From IMG/VR virus record IMGVR_UViG_3300009529_000026, positions 1 to 34,905 of that record: DNA of 34,905 nucleotides; one strand, given 5' to 3'. The position numbers and the translations under genes are program-made. Source of the DNA: a virus. Under the pieces are notes generated by a model, which worked only from the letters and a program-made list of their open reading frames with translations, did not search any database and had not been told where the DNA came from. This document shows, in pieces, positions 1-4,854 of this stretch (its first letter is position 1; each line of letters begins with the position of its first letter).

Positions 1-21
1 TCACAACTGAATACTGTTGTA

Positions 22-193
22 CGAGGGTGATCCAGCGGTGTGCTGGATGCCAGTGGGACTACATCTCACATAAACCGTAGGCCGGTGGTTCGAGCCCACC
101 TCCTCCCATGTTGGTGGGAGGGTAGCTCAGTGGTAGAGCAGCGGACAGATTGTCTCACGACCAACTTGCCAGCTCACCACTGGATCATCCTCG
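22..193 (+). ncRNA. Structured RNA unit 1 framing a permuted tRNA
   Basis: Stem P1 pairs 22-46 with 169-193 (23 of 25 positions pair, counting G-U). Inside it lie GGATGCC (45-51), P2 (GTGGGAC 53-59 with GTCTCAC 152-158), TACATC (60-65) and CTTGCC (165-170). The cargo between the P2 strands is a tRNA whose 3' part (about 66-108) precedes its 5' part (116-144). Unit 2 begins at the very next base. The pairing is read directly from the sequence. The identity of the RNA is unknown to me, and a role in tRNA maturation is inference. Confidence 0.8.
66..144 (+). tRNA. Circularly permuted tRNA, anticodon possibly CAT
   Basis: The 3' half comes first. Its T-arm is GGTGG (84-88), loop TTCGAGC, CCACC (96-100), followed by the acceptor 3' strand TCCTCCC (101-107) and discriminator A108. 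After a 7-nt spacer comes the 5' half: acceptor GGGAGGG (116-122), TA, and the D-arm GCTC..GAGC (125-139). The acceptor strands pair at all 7 positions. GCGG (141-144) pairs with CCGT (75-78) as the anticodon stem. If 144 is joined to 66, the loop is CACATAA, giving anticodon CAT with an unusual A33. No CCA is encoded. Permutation is well supported; the exact joint and the anticodon are tentative. Confidence 0.7.
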
Positions 194-472
194 GAGAGTA
201 CCTATGGCGGCGACCGGATGCCGTCGGGTCTACATCACAATGACGGCCATAATGTAGCTAACTCCCACCTCCAACGGAGGAGAGACAGCGAGCAGAATCC
301 CACGGCGACGTGGGCTGCGCACCGAATACGATCACCCCAGTTCAGGCACCGTTTGCTTCGGCAACCGTACAGCCGTACTGGGAATCGTACAGGGGGCCAT
401 ATACGGTACTGCCTCGTGCAGTGCCTAGATTGACTCGGCCACTCCTTGCCGATCGTCGCCACAGGTACTCTC
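194..472 (+). ncRNA. Structured RNA unit 2 with a 195-nt folded insert
   Basis: P1 pairs 194-217 with 449-472 (24 positions, two mismatches). GGATGCC is at 216-222, P2 pairs GTCGGGTC (223-230) with GACTCGGC (432-439), TACATC is at 231-236 and CTTGCC at 445-450. The cargo (237-431) has no tRNA halves I can recognise but contains several helices: 268-272/276-280, 299-303/310-314 extended by 292-295/315-318, 327-332/384-389 with 336-341/377-382, and 408-412/418-422. It may be a different RNA cargo or a heavily diverged one. No protein product is likely here. Confidence 0.7.
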
Positions 473-473
473 T

Positions 474-637
474 GAAGACAGCGCATTGGCCGCTCGGATG
501 CCCGGTAGGACTACATCCATTTGGAGGACGAGGTCGGGGGTTCAAATCCCTCTGCACCCACTACGGGTGTATAGCTCAGTGGTAGAGCGCGAAAAACGTC
601 TTGCCATCTCTTGCCGAGCTGCCTGTGCGCTGCCTTC
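474..637 (+). ncRNA. Structured RNA unit 3 framing a permuted tRNA-Gln
   Basis: P1 pairs 474-497 with 614-637 (21 of 24 positions). GGATGCC is at 496-502, P2 pairs GGTAGGAC (504-511) with GTCTTGCC (598-605) at all 8 positions including G-U, TACATC is at 512-517 and CTTGCC at 610-615. The cargo is the permuted tRNA at 516-591. P1 differs in sequence from the other copies while still pairing, as expected if the structure rather than the sequence is kept. Confidence 0.8.
516..591 (+). tRNA. Circularly permuted tRNA-Gln (anticodon TTG)
   Basis: The 3' half begins near 516. T-arm GGGGG (536-540), loop TTCAAAT, CCCTC (548-552), acceptor 3' strand TGCACCC (553-559), discriminator A560. A 4-nt spacer is followed by acceptor 5' strand GGGTGTA (565-571), TA and D-arm GCTC..GAGC (574-588). 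The acceptor pairs at 7 of 7 positions with one G-U. Joining base 591 to base 516 gives a perfect 5-bp anticodon stem and loop ATTTGGA, with U33 and anticodon TTG (521-523), which reads Gln codon CAA. No CCA is encoded. The joint is inferred from folding only. Confidence 0.75.
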
Positions 638-648
638 CTTTTCTCCGT

Positions 649-757
649 GAGAGTCGTGCATGTGCTACCTGGATGCCAGGTCGGGTGTACATCTCCTATC
701 CAAGGTGAAGACAACCCACTCGGCCACTCCTTGCCGGGTTGCACGTGCACGGCTTTC
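649..757 (+). ncRNA. Structured RNA unit 4, nearly empty copy
   Basis: P1 pairs 649-672 with 734-757 (23 of 24 positions, several as G-U). GGATGCC is at 671-677, P2 pairs GGTCGGGTG (679-687) with CACTCGGCC (717-725) at 9 positions, TACATC is at 688-693 and CTTGCC at 730-735. Only 23 nt lie between TACATC and the 3' strand of P2, and no tRNA parts are present. It shows the minimal element without cargo and suggests that the element can exist independently of a tRNA. A linear tRNA starts 4 nt after it. Confidence 0.75.
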
Positions 758-760
758 CTT

Positions 761-835
761 CCTGACATGGTCCAACGGTACGACGCGTGGCCCATAACCA
801 CGAGATCCTTGGTTCAACTCCAGGTGTCAGGACCA
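761..835 (+). tRNA. tRNA with CAT anticodon (Met or Ile2), linear, CCA encoded
   Basis: This is a conventional cloverleaf. Acceptor CCTGACA pairs with TGTCAGG at 7 of 7 positions. The anticodon stem is CGTGG/CCACG with loop CCCATAA, and the T-arm is CTTGG, loop TTCAACT, CCAGG. Discriminator A832 is followed by an encoded CCA (833-835). The anticodon is CAT, so it serves Met, or Ile if lysidine-modified; the sequence does not decide. Position 33 is C instead of the near-universal U. Confidence 0.85.
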
Positions 836-838
836 ACT

Positions 839-914
839 GCGGGTGGCCGGTCGGCCATCGGACCCAGGCCCATAACCTGGGGTAAGCAGGTTCGACTCCT
901 GTATCCCGCTCCCA
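839..914 (+). tRNA. tRNA with CAT anticodon, linear
   Basis: It starts 3 nt after the preceding tRNA. The anticodon stem CCAGG/CCTGG holds loop CCCATAA (anticodon CAT, again with C33), and the T-arm is GCAGG, loop TTCGACT, CCTGT. The acceptor is weaker: GCGGGTG (839-845) against ATCCCGC (903-909) gives 5 pairs and 2 mismatches next to the D-arm. The 3' end could be 910 or the CCA at 912-914. Met, fMet and Ile2 are all possible. It may be partly degenerate. Confidence 0.65.
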
Positions 915-915
915 T

Positions 916-1064
916 GGGGAAATCAACGGATGCCTGTGAGGATTACATCCCTCACCAACCTGAGGGCCTAGCTCAATTGGTAGAGCGCCAGATTCATACT
1001 CTGGAGATGGTGGTTCGAGTCCCCGGTCAACGTTTGTCTTCACACTCCCTTGCCGTTGGTCCCC
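916..1064 (+). ncRNA. Structured RNA unit 5 framing a permuted tRNA
   Basis: P1 pairs 916-919 and 922-929 with 1053-1064 (12 bp with a 2-nt bulge), shorter than in the other copies. GGATGCC is at 928-934, P2 pairs TGTGAGGAT (935-943) with GTCTTCACA (1036-1044) at 9 positions including G-U, TACATC is at 944-949 and CTTGCC at 1049-1054. The cargo is a tRNA with its break in the acceptor stem rather than in the anticodon arm. Confidence 0.75.
949..1026 (+). tRNA. Permuted tRNA (CAT) broken in the acceptor stem
   Basis: The body is linear: acceptor GAGGGCC (962-968), TA, D-arm GCTC..GAGC (971-986), anticodon stem CCAGA/TCTGG with loop TTCATAC (anticodon CAT, 995-997, normal U33), then the T-loop TTCGAGT (1014-1020). 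No complete acceptor 3' strand follows. CCCTC, discriminator A and CCA instead lie upstream at 949-957. Joining GG (1025-1026) to CCCTC (949-953) gives 7 of 7 acceptor pairs. The T-stem is imperfect (a T-C mismatch). Permutation is the best fit but less certain than for units 1 and 3. Confidence 0.6.
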
Positions 1065-1238
1065 TCCAGTTTGCTCCCGGCTGCGTGTGCGCCTTCGCGG
1101 CCCTCTTGGGTTTGGCGGTGAACCCGTACCCGGTGATGGGTGAGATAGCCGCCACTATCCGAGCCCCTAATCGGGGCCTGTTAGATCTCGGGCCGCCTGT
1201 GAGCGGCCCACGCTTTCCCCGGCCTCCGGCCGATATGA
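1065..1238 (+). other. Hairpin-rich RNA leader to the terminator, no gene seen
   Basis: No tRNA or protein gene is recognised. Several short hairpins stand out: GATAG (1144-1148) with CTATC, GCCCC (1163-1167) with GGGGC (1173-1177), and GGGCCGC (1190-1196) with GCGGCCC (1203-1209). An alternative helix CCGAG (1159-1163) with CTCGG (1187-1191) overlaps two of them. It could be an additional small RNA or simply the 3' part of the tRNA transcript. Confidence 0.35.
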
Positions 1239-1270
1239 CCCCCGGCACCCCAACTTGCCGGGGGTTTTTT
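1239..1270 (+). terminator. Intrinsic terminator of the tRNA/RNA array
   Basis: A 9-bp GC-rich stem (1239-1247 with 1256-1264) has an 8-nt loop and is followed by six T residues (1265-1270). This is a textbook rho-independent terminator. It separates the RNA locus from the promoter of the next gene. Confidence 0.92.
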
Positions 1271-1291
1271 CTGCATATTCCAACATAACAC

Positions 1292-1319
1292 TTGACTGTT
1301 ATATCGCATTGGGTATAAT
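1292..1319 (+). promoter_or_regulatory. Sigma70-type promoter for the zinc-repeat gene
   Basis: TTGACT (1292-1297) is a 5 of 6 match to the -35 consensus. A 16-nt spacer leads to a perfect TATAAT (1314-1319). It lies between the terminator at 1239-1270 and the gene starting at 1343, so it probably starts that transcript using the host housekeeping RNA polymerase. Confidence 0.8.
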
Positions 1320-1342
1320 ACTCGCAGGAAAGGACGGGAGCC

Positions 1343-2209
1343 ATGGGAACAGCAGTCGAGGCTAACCAGACGATTCAGGAGAAGTTGGACAAGCTGGCGC
1401 TCACAACGGAGTGCCTGGATGTGCTGCCGGTCGATTACGCCTGGAGTGATCACCACGCAGAGTGGGAGATCGCACCCGAGCTGATCGTCTGTCCAAAGTG
1501 TGGGGGCGACGAGACCGTGGAGTGCGAGTCGTGCGACGAGGGCCAGGTAGTGTGCCCCGTGTGTGCGGGTCAGGACACTGACTGCCCTGACTGCGCGGGC
1601 TCCGGCAAAGAGGAGTGCAAGTCCTGCGGGGGCAGCGGTTCGGTGGACACCGGCAATACCATGCTCAGTGAGTGCACCGACTGCGGCGGCGAAGGCACAG
1701 TTGACTGCGAGTCGTGTGGTGGCGACGGCAAAGCCGAGTGCGGGTCCTGCGACGGCGAAGGCACGGTCGAATGCAGCGTGTGCAGCGGCGAAGGCACAGT
1801 TGACTGCGACTACGAGGACTGCTCCTCCGGTTCGCTCTATGACACGTACGAACCTATGATGGACTACTACTACCCACTCCCGTCGGGGTTCAGCGTGCCG
1901 GAAGACATCCACGAAGCGCTCGACAACTGCACGCTGATCTTGCTCACTGACGAGGGGCGCTATGTCCTCGCGCTGAACGGCGGTGGTATGGACACGAGCT
2001 GGCAGATCTGCTCGACGTTCGTGAACCTCGGCTACTTGCCGCCGACGCACTTCTGCGATCTGCCGCGCATGAAGCAACTCTGTGACGACCAGATGAAGCT
2101 GGTCGTCGCTGCGTGCAAGCGCTCGGCCGAGGTCCAGATCCGTAGCCACGAGTGGGTCCGAGACAAGCTCGCGCAGATCCAGCTGGACATGGATGCCGGG
2201 CGCCTCTAG
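1343..2209 (+). CDS. DnaJ-like cysteine-repeat (zinc-binding) protein
   Basis: A 288-residue protein with nine CxxC pairs at residues 50-53, 61-64, 71-74, 81-84, 92-95, 111-114, 122-125, 133-136 and 144-147, then C155 and C160. Several follow the CxxCxGxG pattern of the DnaJ zinc domain, which normally has only four. There is no J domain. The C-terminal half (about 170-288) is acidic to neutral and unrecognised. Near-identical DNA around 1685 and 1787 points to recent tandem expansion of the repeat. It has its own promoter and terminator and a purine-rich ribosome site just before the ATG. A chaperone-like or RNA/protein-binding role is inference. Confidence 0.85.
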   Translation: MGTAVEANQTIQEKLDKLALTTECLDVLPVDYAWSDHHAEWEIAPELIVCPKCGGDETVECESCDEGQVVCPVCAGQDTDCPDCAGSGKEECKSCGGSGSVDTGNTMLSECTDCGGEGTVDCESCGGDGKAECGSCDGEGTVECSVCSGEGTVDCDYEDCSSGSLYDTYEPMMDYYYPLPSGFSVPEDIHEALDNCTLILLTDEGRYVLALNGGGMDTSWQICSTFVNLGYLPPTHFCDLPRMKQLCDDQMKLVVAACKRSAEVQIRSHEWVRDKLAQIQLDMDAGRL

Positions 2210-2258
2210 CACCCTGCGGGGAGGGCCGAGTTAGCAGATAGCCATCAGTTCCTCAGCC

Positions 2259-2294
2259 AGCCGGGAGGCCCCAAGCCTCCCGGCTCTTCTTTTT
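2259..2294 (+). terminator. Intrinsic terminator after the zinc-repeat gene
   Basis: A 10-bp GC-rich stem (2259-2268 with 2276-2285) and a 7-nt loop are followed by a T-rich tract at 2287-2294. It isolates the zinc-repeat gene as a single-gene transcript. Confidence 0.85.
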
Positions 2295-2297
2295 GGC

Positions 2298-2326
2298 TTG
2301 TCGTCTGCGGGTCTCGACCGTATATT
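2298..2326 (+). promoter_or_regulatory. Probable promoter for 2351 and the following operon
   Basis: TTGTCG (2298-2303), a 17-nt spacer and TATATT (2321-2326) resemble sigma70 boxes with 4 of 6 and 5 of 6 matches. The position just after a terminator and 25 nt before the next start codon supports it. Confidence 0.5.
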
Positions 2327-2350
2327 GATTTAGATAGTAGGGGAACTCCT

Positions 2351-3169
2351 GTGGCCAAGCTGCTCGAACTGAACTATTCCCAGTTGTGGGGCAACATCGA
2401 CTGGGACTTCATCCACATGGAGCAGCACTACAACGCGATCCGTGACCTGGGCGTGAGCTACGATGGGATCGAGTTCGACATCCTGAAGTTCTCGACACCA
2501 TCTGAGTCCCGGCCTGGCCTTCGACACAAGCAGCTTGTACAGCTTGTCGAACTCCGAGACGTCCTCGATGACCCCCGCTTCCGTAACATCGGCGATGCGA
2601 CCCGAGCCGCGATCGGCGGCGACCTGAAAGTGCACTGCGACTGCGAAGCGTTCCTCATGTGGGGATACCAGTACATTCTGATCACCCAGGGTGCGGCCTT
2701 CCGAAACGACGCACACACGAACCCGCCGACCCGCTACGAGGGCGGCATCGTCACCGACCACCCGCCGAAGACGCGCAACGAGATGCACCGAGGTTCGGTC
2801 TGCAAGCACCTGGGTAACGTGATCAAGGTGCTGCCGTTCTGGTGGAGCAATATAGCCGGTGAACTCCAGAGGATGGGCTACGGTGTAAAGCCCGCCACAG
2901 TGCAGGTGCCAGACCAGGCGCAGCAGGCCACTCAGCCTGCGGCCCGGCGGCGACAGCCCAAGCGGGCGGGAAAGGCTCAAGTCAAACAGCTGCAACCCAC
3001 CGCGCAGGCTCAGCAGCCGCAGGCCAAGCGTCAGGCCCAGCAGCAAGCTGATCCTTGGGGCATCCGGCAGAGGCTGATGAAGAACCTCCTCTACCCGGAG
3101 AGCCACAAGAAGATCGGCTTCCGCGATCTCGTGGAAACGCTGCTGGGGGGCGCTAGTGAAGCAAGCTGA
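2351..3169 (+). CDS. SWIM-type zinc-finger-like phage protein
   Basis: A 272-residue protein starting at GTG with an upstream AGGGG ribosome site. Residues 96-98 (CDC) and 151-153 (CKH) form a CxC...CxH pattern like the SWIM zinc finger, a nucleic-acid or protein-binding fold. Residues about 185-240 are a low-complexity Gln/Ala/Arg/Lys linker. The C-terminal 40 residues look folded. No enzyme motif is visible. The DNA- or RNA-binding role is inferred from the cysteine/histidine pattern and the basic linker. Its end overlaps the small open frame that follows. Confidence 0.8.
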   Translation: MAKLLELNYSQLWGNIDWDFIHMEQHYNAIRDLGVSYDGIEFDILKFSTPSESRPGLRHKQLVQLVELRDVLDDPRFRNIGDATRAAIGGDLKVHCDCEAFLMWGYQYILITQGAAFRNDAHTNPPTRYEGGIVTDHPPKTRNEMHRGSVCKHLGNVIKVLPFWWSNIAGELQRMGYGVKPATVQVPDQAQQATQPAARRRQPKRAGKAQVKQLQPTAQAQQPQAKRQAQQQADPWGIRQRLMKNLLYPESHKKIGFRDLVETLLGGASEAS

Positions 3170-3272
3170 ACAACGCATCGCCATCAAACAGTATGGGATT
3201 CAGCGCTCGGGCACCAACTACCTAGAGAAGCTCGCCAAGCTCAACTTCGGGTACGCTCCGGAGGAGGCCTGA
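3156..3272 (+). pseudogene. 38-residue sulfotransferase-like N-terminal stub
   Basis: A short GTG-started frame with a G-rich ribosome site overlaps the previous gene by 14 nt. Its TGA overlaps the next ATG. It encodes YGIQRSGTNYLEKL, which resembles the 5'-phosphosulfate-binding loop at the start of PAPS-dependent sulfotransferases (consensus near SGTxxL). Only this N-terminal segment remains, so it cannot be an enzyme. It is either the remnant of a deleted sulfotransferase or a peptide kept for translational coupling to the following gene. Confidence 0.6.
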
Positions 3273-4132
3273 TGGGCCGCCATGCCAAGTTGTGCATCTG
3301 CGTAAGGTGCCACGACTACCCTGACTTCGTGCTCGACGAGGTGGACTCGATCTTCCATTACTCGACGACGGCGCCGCATGTCATTCTCGCGATTGATCGC
3401 GGCTCGCGTGGCGACCCAGCGAAGCAGAATCAGATCGCCGAGTACGTGAAGGTGCACTACCCCCAGGTTGGGGTCTACAAGTCGGGGTACCAGTGGGGTT
3501 GGGGTGCGGGCATGTACGGTTTGCTCTGCGACGCCTTGGAGTGGGCAGACCAGCACTACAGCTTCGATCACTTCCTGTCACTCGACTACGACGCCCTGTT
3601 CATAGGCGACGGCGCGGACGCGCAGACAATCGAGGACGCGCAGAAGCCTGGCATCGGGCTGGTCGGTACCGTGACTCCGATTGGCAAGACGTGGAAGCAG
3701 ATGTTCGATCGACGCTGGGCACAGATCATGGGCATGACCGGCGGCCGCCAGCCTCCGGCTGGCTGGGAAAGGCACTGTGTGTATGGCGCAGTGATGTGTC
3801 TGACCCGGCCGTGCATCGAGGGCATGCGACAGCTCGGCTACCTACTGGGGCAGTTCCGAGACACACGTAAGTCGCTCGGGATCTCGGATGACCCGTGGCT
3901 CACGTTCCTGGTGAAGACCGCTGGCTACGAGATCAAGAACAACAAGGGCTACTGCTACAACGTTTGGAAGCACCCCGAGGACTACCGGCTAACAACACAC
4001 CGTCGGCCTGAGCTGAAGATCTGGCATCCTGCCAAGATGGCACCCGGCGGCCGCAAGACTGACGAGCGAATGGAGCTGCTCTGCCGGAACTACTTCAGGA
4101 GAAAGCGTGGCAAGAAGGGTATCGGCAAATGA
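3272..4132 (+). CDS. Putative glycosyltransferase (GT-A-like)
   Basis: A 286-residue protein. An N-terminal alpha/beta region ends in a FLSLDYDALFIGDG stretch (about 101-114) that resembles the metal-binding DxD segment of nucleotide-sugar-dependent GT-A glycosyltransferases. The C-terminus is rich in Lys/Arg. The family is not certain. The start overlaps the stop of the 38-residue stub, and its last bases overlap the next gene, a clear GT2 enzyme, which supports a sugar-transfer role. The acceptor and donor cannot be read from the sequence. Confidence 0.65.
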   Translation: MGRHAKLCICVRCHDYPDFVLDEVDSIFHYSTTAPHVILAIDRGSRGDPAKQNQIAEYVKVHYPQVGVYKSGYQWGWGAGMYGLLCDALEWADQHYSFDHFLSLDYDALFIGDGADAQTIEDAQKPGIGLVGTVTPIGKTWKQMFDRRWAQIMGMTGGRQPPAGWERHCVYGAVMCLTRPCIEGMRQLGYLLGQFRDTRKSLGISDDPWLTFLVKTAGYEIKNNKGYCYNVWKHPEDYRLTTHRRPELKIWHPAKMAPGGRKTDERMELLCRNYFRRKRGKKGIGK

Positions 4133-4854
4133 TGATCCTGATCCCAGCGAAGAACGCGCAGAATACGATACGGCGTGCGCTGCTCTCGGTGGCCAACCAG
4201 GTAGACCCGCATTGGACGGCGCAGGTCTTGGTCGATTGTTCAACTACTGATGACACGTACAAGAAGGTACGCCTCGTCAAGCAGGAGCTGAGCTGCGGTG
4301 GCAACATCCATGTGAACATCAGCAAGAGACCAGGGCTGCCGAATGTCTATCGCGAGCTGATCGATAGGGCAGAGCCTCGTGATGGGATCTGTGGTTTCCT
4401 GGATGCCGATGATCGTTTGTCGCCAGGCGCGGTCAAGAAGGTCCGGCCGCATTACCTGACGGACAGGAAGCTGGGGCACCTTTGGTCCCAGTTCGCGCAC
4501 CACCCAAGTGGCGCTCGTGGGTTCTCCACCCACCTGCCCGGGGGGAAGAGTCTTCTGCAGGCGTTCAATGGTGGCTGGTGGGGAGCCCAGCACTTCCGCA
4601 CGTTCAGGAAGAGCGTGTACGACGAGTCGCCATACGATCTGCAGCTTGACATCCCGTATGCGACCGACTTCAACCTGGCGCTCGTGCTCGCGGCCACAGA
4701 CTGCAAGGCAAAGTTCCTGCCAGAGGTCTTGTACTACTACCACCGCACGCCATCGGGAATCACGGTGTCGCGGAAGGGACGGCAGACGCGTGATTGTCGC
4801 GAGCTGCGGAACAGGTTCCAGCGATGGTCCAGGGGGAAACGATGCGCATCCTAG
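4129..4854 (+). CDS. Glycosyltransferase family 2
   Basis: A 241-residue GT2-type protein. The N-terminus (ILIPAKNAQNTIRRALLSVANQ) is the usual first strand and helix of the GT-A fold, and FLDADDRLSPG (about 90-100) carries the DxD metal site (D92, D94). It lacks a transmembrane segment, so it should act in the cytoplasm. It overlaps its neighbours by 4 nt upstream and 13 nt downstream. It probably transfers one sugar of the glycan built by this island. Confidence 0.85.
   Translation: MMILIPAKNAQNTIRRALLSVANQVDPHWTAQVLVDCSTTDDTYKKVRLVKQELSCGGNIHVNISKRPGLPNVYRELIDRAEPRDGICGFLDADDRLSPGAVKKVRPHYLTDRKLGHLWSQFAHHPSGARGFSTHLPGGKSLLQAFNGGWWGAQHFRTFRKSVYDESPYDLQLDIPYATDFNLALVLAATDCKAKFLPEVLYYYHRTPSGITVSRKGRQTRDCRELRNRFQRWSRGKRCAS

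Noticed and set aside
237-431. tmRNA or permuted two-piece tmRNA in unit 2
   Set aside because: No tRNA-like acceptor/T-arm with GGTTCRA loop, no G-U acceptor pair and no plausible tag frame were found.
22-637. Group I intron explanation for the split tRNAs
   Set aside because: The units are too small (about 90 nt outside the tRNA), the conserved P/Q/R/S core is absent and the halves are in reversed order, so an ordinary intron cannot explain them.
40-1344. Several open frames of 60-225 codons on both strands across the RNA array
   Set aside because: They cross tRNAs, paired stems and the terminator, lack ribosome sites and have unnatural composition. The region is explained by RNA genes.
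1181-2212. A 343-codon open frame on the minus strand
   Set aside because: It is antisense to the zinc-repeat gene, reads through the terminator and tRNA-array end, and has the repetitive Ala/Val/Arg composition of a shadow frame.
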